From the NCBI RefSeq assembly GCF_019417665.1, contig NZ_DXUU01000053.1, positions 1-16,892 of the forward strand: a stretch of 16,892 nt of DNA. Reading direction: 5' to 3'. The notes beneath the pieces were generated by a model. The model ran no database searches and had not been told where the DNA came from. It was given only the letters and a program-made list of their open reading frames with translations. Each line of letters begins with the position of its first letter. The first letter of the stretch is position 1. The position numbers and the translations under genes are program-made. Below are positions 1 through 7,206 of the stretch, in pieces. Source of the DNA: Ruminococcus sp. Lineage in GTDB: Bacteria; Bacillota; Clostridia; Oscillospirales; Ruminococcaceae.

Positions 1-1
1 G

Positions 2-10
2 TGCTATAAT
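2..10 (+). promoter_or_regulatory. Extended -10 promoter element of the dockerin gene
   Basis: A perfect TATAAT at 5-10 is preceded by TG one base upstream (2-3), which is an extended -10. The start codon follows about 38 bases later with AAAGGAG (29-35) in between. Any -35 box would lie outside the window. Confidence 0.6.
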
Positions 11-47
11 TAATACATCATTTTAAGAAAAGGAGTTTGATCCGATT

Positions 48-893
48 ATGAAGAATATGAAAAAGATTGCAGCTATTCTGGCTGCTGCGATTACTGTAAG
101 TGCAATGCCGCTGTCTGCTTCCGCACTGGAGGCAACAGACGAAGCGCCGTATACTGCATGGCTGTGTCTGCAGGCTGGCGGTGATATGAAGTGGGTTTCT
201 GAGTCTGAGGATGCGGCACTTGTAGAGGAAAAGAATAATATTTCCGGTACAGAAGCCAGCATCACAGGTGACGGTGAATATTCTGTTGATGTTACCATGG
301 AAGGTGGTTCCAGTAGTATTGAATGCCTGATTCTTTCCACCAACATCAATGCTTATGCATTCGTAGAAGAGGGTAAGGATCCGTGGACTGACGGCACTGC
401 AAAGATTGAGATCACTTCTGTTGTTGTTGAGCGTGTGGATGGTACCACTACTGAAATCGAATACAATGGTCCTTCTGAAGGTGCATTCTCCAAGGAAAAT
501 GATGGTGTCAGCCTCCGTATGAACCTCTATAATACTTGGGGCAACAACATAACAGATATCACCAATGAACCAGAAGGCGGTCTGAATGGTGGAGACAAGC
601 TCGTTGTAAACTTCACTGTATCCGGTTTGGTTAAAGCTGAACAGCCGGAAGCATCCTATGGCGATGTTGACAGAAATAGCAAGATTGATGCAGATGATGC
701 TTATCAGGTACTGAAAGAATATGCAGCTACATCTGTCGGCGGTAAATCCACTTTGGATGATACCCAGAAGAAGAATGCTGATGTAAGCGGCGATGGCACA
801 ATTAATGCTGACGATGCATACCTGATCCTGGTATATTATGCACAGAAGTCTGTTGGCGGTACTCCGACACCATTCCCGGTAACACAGGCATAA
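48..893 (+). CDS. Secreted dockerin-containing protein (putative cellulosome component)
   Basis: A 281-residue protein. Residues 1-26 form a signal peptide: a KNMKK basic start, an Ala/Ile-rich core and an A-S-A cleavage site. Residues about 30-195 look like a beta-rich extracellular domain with aromatic and Gly/Asp turns, and I do not recognise an enzyme in it. Residues 206-266 form a type I dockerin with two calcium-loop repeats, DVDRNSKIDADD (206-217) and DVSGDGTINADD (245-256), each followed by an amphipathic helix beginning AY. Dockerins bind cohesins on scaffoldins, so the protein is probably exported and attached to a cellulosome-like or surface complex. The middle domain resembles small carbohydrate-binding-like modules of gut Firmicutes, but that is inference. 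AAAGGAG at 29-35 precedes the ATG. The gene is single and is closed by strong terminators. Confidence 0.85.
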   Translation: MKNMKKIAAILAAAITVSAMPLSASALEATDEAPYTAWLCLQAGGDMKWVSESEDAALVEEKNNISGTEASITGDGEYSVDVTMEGGSSSIECLILSTNINAYAFVEEGKDPWTDGTAKIEITSVVVERVDGTTTEIEYNGPSEGAFSKENDGVSLRMNLYNTWGNNITDITNEPEGGLNGGDKLVVNFTVSGLVKAEQPEASYGDVDRNSKIDADDAYQVLKEYAATSVGGKSTLDDTQKKNADVSGDGTINADDAYLILVYYAQKSVGGTPTPFPVTQA

Positions 894-942
894 GATTTCT
901 TTGCTGATTGATTTCTGAGAATTATTTAAAAGTGTCCTTTAT

Positions 943-979
943 AACGAGACAATTGCCGGGTGGCAGCTGTCTCGTTTTT
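943..979 (+). terminator. Intrinsic terminator of the dockerin gene
   Basis: AACGAGACA (943-951) pairs with TGTCTCGTT (968-976). The stem continues inward, imperfectly, to GCC/GGC around a GGGT loop and ends in a run of T. Confidence 0.9.
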
Positions 980-990
980 CATTCCAAATA

Positions 991-1035
991 AAAAACCACT
1001 GTACAAAGATTGTTTTCTTTGTACAGTGGTTTTTT
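991..1035. terminator. Second, bidirectional intrinsic terminator
   Basis: A perfect 18-bp stem (991-1008 with 1017-1034) around an 8-base loop, flanked by an A-run on the left and a T-run on the right. It could stop transcription in both directions. It follows the first terminator by about 11 bases. Confidence 0.85.
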
Positions 1036-1320
1036 ATAAAAGTAAGCGCAGCTTATCGACACTGTAATATAATTTTCATTCGCCCTTGATCACGAAAGGG
1101 CATTTTTTGTCCGTAAGACTTTTATCAATGAACTTATGTAGATGTGAATCTTACGGGACGGTTTTTGTGTTTCTTGTTATTTTTATCGATCATCACATAA
1201 TTATAAGATCGGATTATTCAGAATACGTTTCACGTTGATGTTTTCCCACAGATGGCTTGTGTTTTGTAGATTTGATCTGCTCAATCGCTGATGCTGGTAA
1301 TCCGAGTGAGTTGATATGGG
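1036..1320. other. Gene-free intergenic stretch with further hairpins
   Basis: No convincing gene is seen. TAAGC-GCA-GCTTA forms a small hairpin at 1043-1055. GCCCTT/AAGGGC (1082-1087 with 1096-1101) is followed by ATTTTTT and looks like another terminator. CCGTAAGA (1111-1118) pairs perfectly with TCTTACGG (1149-1156) across a 30-base loop, with T5 shortly after. The rest (about 1167-1320) is AT-rich without clear signals. The hairpin cluster could be the decayed end of a mobile element or just stacked terminators. Confidence 0.5.
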
Positions 1321-1324
1321 ATAA

Positions 1325-1364
1325 TTTACAAGGGTTTTACTCAAAAAAGATAGTGCACTTTACA
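1325..1364 (+). promoter_or_regulatory. Candidate Pho box (PhoP/PhoB operator) of the phn operon
   Basis: TTTACA at 1325-1330, TTTACT at 1336-1341 (exactly 11 bp apart) and TTTACA at 1359-1364 (23 bp further) match the TT(A/C/T)A(C/T)A repeats bound by Firmicute PhoP. Measured from the -10 at 1374-1379 they fall at about -61, -50 and -27, within the range of activating Pho boxes. A fourth repeat expected near 1347 is not visible. Phosphate-starvation control of phosphonate use is well established; the operator itself is inferred from spacing. Confidence 0.5.
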
Positions 1365-1373
1365 TGAAAAGGA

Positions 1374-1379
1374 TATAAT
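1374..1379 (+). promoter_or_regulatory. -10 box of the phn operon promoter
   Basis: A perfect TATAAT lies about 95 bases upstream of phnD. The sequence 17 bp upstream (around 1351-1356, TAGTGC) is a poor -35, which is typical of an activator-dependent promoter and fits the adjacent Pho-box-like repeats. Confidence 0.55.
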
Positions 1380-1421
1380 GGGTTATGGAAATTACAAGAA
1401 AGAGTGATTTCAGAAGATAGG

Positions 1422-1449
1422 GATCTGACAGAAGAGAACAGGTCAGATC
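1422..1449 (+). other. Hairpin in the phnD leader
   Basis: GATCTGAC (1422-1429) pairs perfectly with GTCAGATC (1442-1449) around a 12-base loop. It ends 12 bases upstream of the AAGGAG ribosome binding site at 1462-1467. No T-run follows, so it is not a terminator. It may stabilise the mRNA 5' end or affect initiation; the role is unknown. Confidence 0.4.
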
Positions 1450-1474
1450 TGTCCATGAGAAAAGGAGTGCTTTC

Positions 1475-2590
1475 ATGATGAAAACCAAAAGAACCTGGAT
1501 CGCAATCGCAGCATTTGCCATGCTCTGCGGTACACTTGCAGGATGCAGTGAAACGGCAACAAGTTCTACAGAAGAGACAGGCAGTGCAGATGCTGCTTCT
1601 TCCAGCGCAGACAATGCGTCAGCGGAGAACAATACTTCCGGCTCCGGCAAGTATACTGATACCATTACATTGGTATGGTATCCCAATGAATCCGCAGAGG
1701 ATTATCAGGATGCCAGAAATGAAGTGGGCAGGCTAATTGAACAGGCGACAGGCAAGACCGTAGAACAGAAACTGACCACTGACTATGCAATCGCCATTGA
1801 ATCCCTTTCTAACGGCACGGCGCAAATTGGCTGCTGCATGGGTGCAGAAGGGTATATTCAAGCGAAGAATTCCAACGATGCGGTGGAGCCACTCTTTGTT
1901 CAGTCCGGCGAATCTGGCACTCTGGACGATGCTCTGTATTATAGCTTCTTTGCGGTCAAGGAAGAAAACGCGGATCAGTATTTGGACGGTGGCTCCTACA
2001 GCATTGACAACATCAAGGGAAAGAGAATGTCCTTTGTATCCAACAGTTCCACTTCTGGATTTAAAGTTCCCACCAGCCAAATCATTTCACATTTTGCAGA
2101 GGACAACTTGATTGTAGACGACTTGTTGGAGGGCGGCGGCGATTCATTTTTCTCAGAAGTGCTATTCGGCGGCTCACACCAGGGTTCTGCATTTAATCTG
2201 CTTTCTGATAAGTGCGATGTTGCTGCATTCTGTGACATTGAGCTGGCACCCTATGTCACCTGTACAGAAGGTGAAGCGGCTGCAGTGGGTTCTGTTTATA
2301 CCATTAACGAGGATGCAAGTGCACCTTTTGATACGGTGACAGGTTCAACATTCACAGTTATTCAGTCCATTCCGGTGCTAAACGGTCCCTTTTCCTATAA
2401 TGGTGATACCCTTAGTCCGGATGATGTGAAAGCGATTCAGGATCTGTTCACTTCCGATGAAGTTGCGAATAACAAGCTGATTTTTTATCCGGAAGGCAGT
2501 ATGGGTCTGCTGGAAAAGGATTCGGAGGAAATGCGTTTCGTCACTGTTGAGGATTCCTGGTACGACCCCATCCGCAATATGAAATCCTGA
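1475..2590 (+). CDS. phnD: Phosphonate ABC transporter, substrate-binding lipoprotein
   Basis: A 371-residue lipoprotein that captures phosphonates outside the membrane and delivers them to PhnE. The signal peptide ends in the lipobox LAGC (residues 21-24), so Cys24 is lipidated. A Ser/Ala/Thr/Asn-rich flexible linker follows to about residue 58, then a type II periplasmic-binding fold starting ITLVWYPNES. Family hallmarks include the SNSSTSGFKVPTS segment, which corresponds to the phosphonate-oxygen-binding Ser/Thr loop of PhnD, and FGGSHQGSAFNLLSDKCDVA, with the His and Asp regions that line the pocket. AAGGAG at 1462-1467 supports ATG 1475, although the adjacent ATG at 1478 is also possible. 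It is the first gene of the operon, 24 bases before phnC, placed so that more binding protein than membrane protein can be made. Confidence 0.93.
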   Translation: MMKTKRTWIAIAAFAMLCGTLAGCSETATSSTEETGSADAASSSADNASAENNTSGSGKYTDTITLVWYPNESAEDYQDARNEVGRLIEQATGKTVEQKLTTDYAIAIESLSNGTAQIGCCMGAEGYIQAKNSNDAVEPLFVQSGESGTLDDALYYSFFAVKEENADQYLDGGSYSIDNIKGKRMSFVSNSSTSGFKVPTSQIISHFAEDNLIVDDLLEGGGDSFFSEVLFGGSHQGSAFNLLSDKCDVAAFCDIELAPYVTCTEGEAAAVGSVYTINEDASAPFDTVTGSTFTVIQSIPVLNGPFSYNGDTLSPDDVKAIQDLFTSDEVANNKLIFYPEGSMGLLEKDSEEMRFVTVEDSWYDPIRNMKS

Positions 2591-2614
2591 CTGGGAACGA
2601 TGGGAGAGTCTAAG

Positions 2615-3391
2615 ATGCCGATTTTAGAATTTCAACACGTCAGCAAAGTCTATAACAATACCACAAAGGCACTGGAAGATATCAACTTTTCCATTGAAGA
2701 GGGGGAATTTGTTTCCATCATCGGGCCATCTGGCGCCGGAAAGTCTACCATTCTTCGATGTGTAAATCGTCTCATTGATGCCACTGAGGGAAAAATTATC
2801 TATGACGGGCAAAATGTCATGGAACTAAACAAACGAGAGCTTCGCAAGGTCAGGACGAAAACTGGCATGATCTTTCAGCACTACAACCTGGTGGATCGTC
2901 TGAGTGTTGTGGAGAATGTGCTCCACGGGAAGCTGGGGAAAAAATCTACCATCAGCGGTGTAGCCGGGCATTACAGCGAGAAAGAAAAGGAACAGGCATT
3001 TGCCATTTTGGAGGAATTGGGACTGGCGGAGCAGGCGTACAAGCGATGTGATGCCTTGTCCGGCGGACAGAAACAGCGTGTGGGCATTGCCCGTGCCATT
3101 ATGCAGCAGCCGAAGCTGATCCTCTGTGATGAACCTATCGCTTCTCTTGACCCGAAAGCGTCCAAGACCATCATGGATCATTTGGCGCAGATCAACCGGA
3201 CGAAGAAGATCACGTGTATTGTCAATTTGCACCAGGTGGATGTAGCCATGAAGTATTCAGAGCGCATTATTGGTGTTGCTGCAGGAAGGATCGTCTTTGA
3301 TGGAACGCCTGCGGAACTGACCCAAAAGAAAATTCACACCATTTATCAATCCAGCGATCAGGATCTGATCATAGATATGCAGGGAGAATGA
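2615..3391 (+). CDS. phnC: Phosphonate ABC transporter, ATP-binding subunit
   Basis: ATPase that powers phosphonate uptake with the PhnE pair. With the start at 2615 it has 258 residues: Walker A GPSGAGKST (37-45), Q-loop FQH (Gln88), ABC signature LSGGQKQR (148-155), Walker B LILCDEPIASLDP (168-180) and the PhnC-typical switch motif NLHQVDVA (His206). The IASLDP and LHQVD wording distinguishes PhnC from amino-acid or metal importers. An in-frame ATG at 2600 would add MGESK, but only ATG 2615 has a good ribosome site (GGGAG at 2602-2606, 8 bases away). The stop codon is one base before phnE1. Confidence 0.95.
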   Translation: MPILEFQHVSKVYNNTTKALEDINFSIEEGEFVSIIGPSGAGKSTILRCVNRLIDATEGKIIYDGQNVMELNKRELRKVRTKTGMIFQHYNLVDRLSVVENVLHGKLGKKSTISGVAGHYSEKEKEQAFAILEELGLAEQAYKRCDALSGGQKQRVGIARAIMQQPKLILCDEPIASLDPKASKTIMDHLAQINRTKKITCIVNLHQVDVAMKYSERIIGVAAGRIVFDGTPAELTQKKIHTIYQSSDQDLIIDMQGE

Positions 3392-3392
3392 G

Positions 3393-4187
3393 ATGGACAG
3401 GAAAATACAAAACGTGTTTTTGAAACGAAAGCTGACATATACCATTGTGCTGGCGGTGGTGCTTGGCATTTACATTGTGTCCTCTCTGGTGACAGAATTT
3501 CATTTGACAGAGGGTGCGGCATCTTTTCCAAAGGCGTTTGTGTGGATTGCAGAAAATCTGGTCCCCGATGAGATGGCAATGAAGCGATTCCCGAAAATTC
3601 TGGACAAACTCATTGAAACAGCGCTTCTCTCCGTTTCAGTCACTGTCATTGCGGCAATATTTGCCTTCTTTTTCAGTCTGTTCGGGTCAAAAGCGACGGG
3701 ATTTTATGGTATTGTCAATCGGATCGTACGAATTTTGGCGGCTTTTTTCCGGAATGTGCCGGATGTGGTATGGGCAATGCTGCTTATGTTTTCCTTCGGG
3801 CAGAACATTCTGACCGGGTTCTTTGCACTGTTTTTCACGACTTTTGGTCTACTGACACGTGCGTTTATTGAGACCATAGATGAAGTCAGCGCATCCTGTA
3901 TCGAGGCGCTCCATGCCTCCGGTGCAAACTTTATCCAGACCGTATTTCAAGGTATTATTCCATCTACCATAACGGGTATTGTCACATGGGTATTGTACAT
4001 GATCGAAACCAATATCCGTAGTTCTACCCTTATCGGTATCCTGACGGCAACAGGCATTGGATATCTATTTGATATGTATTACAAACGGTTGGATTTCAGT
4101 TCAGCGAGTCTGGTTGTCGTATTGATCATCGCCATGGTTATTGTCATTGAGACCATTTCCAATCAAATAAGGAAGGTGATTCTCTGA
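3393..4187 (+). CDS. phnE: Phosphonate ABC transporter permease, first subunit
   Basis: A 264-residue inner-membrane permease that forms half of the phosphonate channel. About six hydrophobic segments are visible (near residues 14-32, 74-97, 108-135, 138-158, 190-210 and 238-256). The cytoplasmic EAA loop that couples to PhnC is clear at 171-190, beginning EALHASGANF and ending GIIP. AGGGAG at 3381-3386 sets the start one base after the phnC stop. It is one of two non-identical PhnE proteins in tandem, so the channel is probably a heterodimer rather than the homodimer of a single PhnE. Its stop overlaps the next start in TGATG. Confidence 0.93.
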   Translation: MDRKIQNVFLKRKLTYTIVLAVVLGIYIVSSLVTEFHLTEGAASFPKAFVWIAENLVPDEMAMKRFPKILDKLIETALLSVSVTVIAAIFAFFFSLFGSKATGFYGIVNRIVRILAAFFRNVPDVVWAMLLMFSFGQNILTGFFALFFTTFGLLTRAFIETIDEVSASCIEALHASGANFIQTVFQGIIPSTITGIVTWVLYMIETNIRSSTLIGILTATGIGYLFDMYYKRLDFSSASLVVVLIIAMVIVIETISNQIRKVIL

Positions 4188-5050
4188 TGCAGGATACAGC
4201 AGTTTTGTCTCAGAATATTTCTGTAGCAGATCTTCATGCCCAGCGGCATAAGAACGGCAGAATCAAGATCGGCGTGCAAAGCAAAAGCGGTATTGCCTTA
4301 AAGATACTTACAGCGGTACTCATCGGACTGACTGTATATGCTTTTCTTTCTTTCGACTATAAGGAAATCGACTTTTTTCAAGCAATTGCCGATACACTGC
4401 ATAATATCAAGACGGTATTTCTCAAACCGAGGCTGTCCAGGGATACCATTTCCAATGCACTATATCAGCTGCTGGTCACATTCTGCCTAGGCATTCTGTC
4501 CACGATTTTCGGCGCAGTCCTGGCATTTTTCTGTTCACTGCTTTGTGCCAAAAATATTGCAGCGTCCTGGCTTGCCAATATCATCAAGAGTTTGGTAGCA
4601 TTGGTACGTGCAGTCCCTACAGTATTATGGGTTCTGATCTTTGCCGTTTCCGCAGGATTGGGCAGTGTAGCCGCAGTCATTGGTCTGACATTTCACAGTT
4701 TTGCTTATCTAACAAAGGTATATGCGGAATCCATTGAGGAAATTGACAGCGGTACCATTGAAGCGCTTCGTGCCAGCGGTGCGGACTTCTGGCAGATCGT
4801 ATTTCAAGCGATTCTGCCGGCATCCATCAGCTGTATGGTTGCGTGGACGTTTATGCGATTTGAGATTAATTTCACCAATGCAGTTGCCATGGGTGCAGCT
4901 GCTGGCGCAGGCGGTATTGGCTTTCAGCTGTACATGGCAGGCAGCTTCTATTTTGACCTGCATGAAATGGGATTTCTGACCTATGTCGTTGTCATTGCAG
5001 TTATTTTGCTGGAGACGGTTTCAACGAAGATCAAGGAAAAGGTAAAATAA
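4187..5050 (+). CDS. phnE: Phosphonate ABC transporter permease, second subunit
   Basis: A 287-residue permease and the partner of the preceding PhnE. It has an extra polar, basic cytoplasmic N-terminus of about 37 residues before the first membrane segment (about 37-55). Further segments lie near 93-120, 133-158, 160-178, 210-225 and 263-280. The EAA loop at 192-211 begins EALRASGADF and ends AILP, closely parallel to the loop of the first subunit. RAVPTVLWVL (141-150) is a conserved PhnE segment and parallels RNVPDVVWAML in the first subunit. The start ATG shares a base with the previous stop (TGATG), which implies translational coupling; GGAAGG at 4171-4176 serves as ribosome site. Confidence 0.92.
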   Translation: MQDTAVLSQNISVADLHAQRHKNGRIKIGVQSKSGIALKILTAVLIGLTVYAFLSFDYKEIDFFQAIADTLHNIKTVFLKPRLSRDTISNALYQLLVTFCLGILSTIFGAVLAFFCSLLCAKNIAASWLANIIKSLVALVRAVPTVLWVLIFAVSAGLGSVAAVIGLTFHSFAYLTKVYAESIEEIDSGTIEALRASGADFWQIVFQAILPASISCMVAWTFMRFEINFTNAVAMGAAAGAGGIGFQLYMAGSFYFDLHEMGFLTYVVVIAVILLETVSTKIKEKVK

Positions 5051-5113
5051 CTGTCTGCATTCAGAAAAAAATAATGTGGATTTTCAGATATCATCGAAAA
5101 TTCGCTGTGTTTT

Positions 5114-5118
5114 GGAGG
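5114..5118 (+). promoter_or_regulatory. Ribosome binding site that decides the phnG start
   Basis: GGAGG lies 8 bases upstream of TTG at 5127. The in-frame GTG at 5076 has no purine-rich site upstream. This places the phnG start at the TTG. Confidence 0.8.
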
Positions 5119-5126
5119 AAAGATTC

Positions 5127-5552
5127 TTGGAAAAGAAACAATTGTTTCAGATCCTCGCCAGGGCAGATCGGGAAGATGTCATTGCTCTTGGTGCGGAATT
5201 ACAGCAAATTTATCCGGTGATGATTGTAAAAAAACCGGAGAAATCCTTGACCATGATCCAAATGCGAGAACCGGTCAAGCAAAGCATGTTTTATCTAGGA
5301 GAAGTCATTGTCACAGAAGCTACGGTTTCATTGGATGGTACGGTAGGTACAGCAGTGACTATGGGCGATGATTTTGACAAGACGCTACATATGGCAATCA
5401 TTGATGCTGCGGAAAACAAAGGCGTTTTTCAGAAAGAAGAATTGCTTCTGGAATGGGAAACGCAGCAAATGCAACAGCTGGAGCAGGAGAATGCTATGTT
5501 CCAGAAAACAAAAGTGGATTTCCACTCCATGGATTCGGGGGTGGTGCAATGA
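5127..5552 (+). CDS. phnG: C-P lyase core subunit PhnG
   Basis: Small core subunit of the PhnGHIJ complex. With PhnH, PhnI and PhnL it supports replacement of adenine in ATP by the phosphonate, giving a ribose-1-phosphonate 5'-triphosphate. With the TTG start it has 141 residues and begins MEKKQLFQILARADRED, the usual PhnG opening; E. coli PhnG has about 150. Conserved family segments are FYLGEVIVTEATVSLDGT (residues 55-72), GDDFDKTLHMAIIDAAEN (80-97) and VDFHSM near the C-terminus. An in-frame upstream GTG (5076) would add 17 residues without a ribosome site. A 76-base gap with nothing recognisable separates it from phnE. The stop overlaps the phnH start (ATGA). Confidence 0.92.
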   Translation: MEKKQLFQILARADREDVIALGAELQQIYPVMIVKKPEKSLTMIQMREPVKQSMFYLGEVIVTEATVSLDGTVGTAVTMGDDFDKTLHMAIIDAAENKGVFQKEELLLEWETQQMQQLEQENAMFQKTKVDFHSMDSGVVQ

Positions 5553-6136
5553 AAACACTCCATCAGTTTGACGAAGTATTCGATACACAGGCAGTGTTCC
5601 GAAAATTGCTGGAGGGAATGTCCAATCCCGGCAGGACAGTATCCATTGCACTACAAACGAATAAAATGTTCGGGGAACACAGTGCCTTTCTGGCATTGGG
5701 CATGACGCTTCTGGATAATGAAGTCAGCTTTTCTGTCTGCGGCAATGAGACACTCCGGGAGGAGCTCCAGCTAGTGACGCTGTCAGAGGAAAAAAACATC
5801 TGCGAGGCGGATTATATTTTTGTAACAAGTGCACAAACTTTTTCGGCGATCCTTGCACAGGCAAAGTGTGGTACTCTGGTGGATCCACACCACAGTGCCA
5901 CGTTGATTATTCGTGACAACGGTGAACCAAAGCAGACTATATTGCTTTATGGACCGGGAATTGATGGTACCATGGAATTTGTTTGTTCCGAAATGATGCA
6001 GCAGGCAATCGCATTGCGTGACCGGCAGGAATATGAGTATCCCATGGGTGTGGATCTGATCTTTGTGACAGATAATGGAAATGTGACTTGTATTCCGAGA
6101 CTGGTGAAAAGGAGGGAAACAGCATGGCATATGTAG
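5549..6136 (+). CDS. phnH: C-P lyase core subunit PhnH
   Basis: A 195-residue core subunit; E. coli PhnH has 194. PhnH is required for the first ribosyl-transfer step and for complex integrity, and has a fold related to PLP transferases without the cofactor. Conserved pieces are FRKLLEGMSNPGR (17-29), VDPHHSATLI (111-120), YGPGIDG (134-140) and EYPMGVDLIF (163-172). The ATG at 5549 overlaps the phnG stop, and GGGGGTGG at 5537-5544 serves as ribosome site. The frame is open further upstream to 5453, but that stretch reads inside phnG and carries no PhnH homology. The last 13 bases overlap phnI. Confidence 0.93.
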   Translation: MKTLHQFDEVFDTQAVFRKLLEGMSNPGRTVSIALQTNKMFGEHSAFLALGMTLLDNEVSFSVCGNETLREELQLVTLSEEKNICEADYIFVTSAQTFSAILAQAKCGTLVDPHHSATLIIRDNGEPKQTILLYGPGIDGTMEFVCSEMMQQAIALRDRQEYEYPMGVDLIFVTDNGNVTCIPRLVKRRETAWHM

Positions 6137-7206
6137 CAGTATCCGGCGGCGAGGAGGCAATTGAAGCCAGTATCCAGTTGCTGGATTATTACCGGAGCGG
6201 CACAGAAAAGGATGTTGATCTGGAGGTGATTGAAAACAAGTTTGGACTTCTGGTGGACAAGGTCATGAGCGAAGCTGGACTGTATGCCAGATCCTATGCG
6301 GCGTTGGCATTGAAACAATGCGAAGGTTCTACAGAAGAGGCTGTTTTTCTCCTGCGCGCCTACCGTTCTACACTGAAACGCAGCCATTATACCAAAACCG
6401 TAGATACTGGTGAGATGCGTGTCATGCGCCGGATCTCTGCGGCATTCAAGGATATTCCCGGCGGTCAGCTGTTGGGTGCAACTTATGACTATACTCATCG
6501 ACTGATTCATTTTGAACGGGAAAGTGAAGATGCGTCAGAATTGCATCAGATGTTCCAGAAAATCCTGAACGAGCAGACACCGGAGCAGCTTCGGACTTAC
6601 AGCCGTGTTTCCAATATGTTGAAAGAAGAAGGGCTTCTAGATATCTATAAAGAGGATAATACACCGCCTTTTGATGTAACAGAAAATCTGCTGGAATTCC
6701 CGGCATCTCGCAGCGCCCGGCTCCAGACTATGACAAGAGCGGATACAGGCTTTCTGTCGGGTCTGGCATATTCGGTGCTCCGTGGATTCGGGCAGGTACA
6801 TCCTACGGTAGGTGAGCTGCGCAGCGGCTATGTGGCTCTGGAAATTCCTTATCCGGGAAAGGCGGAGGAATCCATTTATCTGGGTGAGATTCTGCTCACA
6901 GAGGTGGAGACATTCAATTCTGCCAGCGATAAGGAACAGTTGAAGCTTGCCAGCGGCTATGGCGCAGTGTTCGGCAGAAACGAAAATAAAGCCATAGCTA
7001 TGGCGGTGATTGATCGGGAATTAGAGCAGGGCGGCGACTATCCGCCTCAAGATCAGGAATTTGTACTGATGCATGGGGATTGTCTGGAAATGAACGGATT
7101 TATTTCCCACTTAAAGCTGCCCCATTATGTCACGTTCCAGTCCAAACTGGATGCAGTGAGAAAAACACGGAGGAAACAGGAACATGGAGAGAGCGGAACA
7201 GTATAA
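6124..7206 (+). CDS. phnI: C-P lyase core subunit PhnI (ribosyltransferase component)
   Basis: A 360-residue protein; E. coli PhnI has 354. PhnI is the catalytic part of the nucleosidase/transferase step that moves the phosphonate onto C1 of the ribose triphosphate. Diagnostic family segments are the N-terminal MAYVAVSGGEEAIEAS, FLLRAYRSTLKR, KDIPGGQLLGATYDYTHRL, LAYSVLRGFGQVHPTVGELR and the C-terminal FVLMHGDCLEMNGFISHLKL. GGAGG at 6111-6115, 8 bases before ATG 6124, fixes the start and gives a 13-base overlap with phnH. It overlaps phnJ by 23 bases. The tight overlaps fit co-translation of the PhnGHIJ complex. Confidence 0.95.
   Translation: MAYVAVSGGEEAIEASIQLLDYYRSGTEKDVDLEVIENKFGLLVDKVMSEAGLYARSYAALALKQCEGSTEEAVFLLRAYRSTLKRSHYTKTVDTGEMRVMRRISAAFKDIPGGQLLGATYDYTHRLIHFERESEDASELHQMFQKILNEQTPEQLRTYSRVSNMLKEEGLLDIYKEDNTPPFDVTENLLEFPASRSARLQTMTRADTGFLSGLAYSVLRGFGQVHPTVGELRSGYVALEIPYPGKAEESIYLGEILLTEVETFNSASDKEQLKLASGYGAVFGRNENKAIAMAVIDRELEQGGDYPPQDQEFVLMHGDCLEMNGFISHLKLPHYVTFQSKLDAVRKTRRKQEHGESGTV

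Noticed and set aside
5051..5126. Gap between phnE and phnG as a possible regulatory site
   Set aside because: No promoter, hairpin or repeat stands out; only the phnG ribosome site is supported.
5947..6510. Minus-strand open frame across phnH and phnI
   Set aside because: It is antisense to two conserved overlapping genes, lacks a ribosome site and shows no domain.
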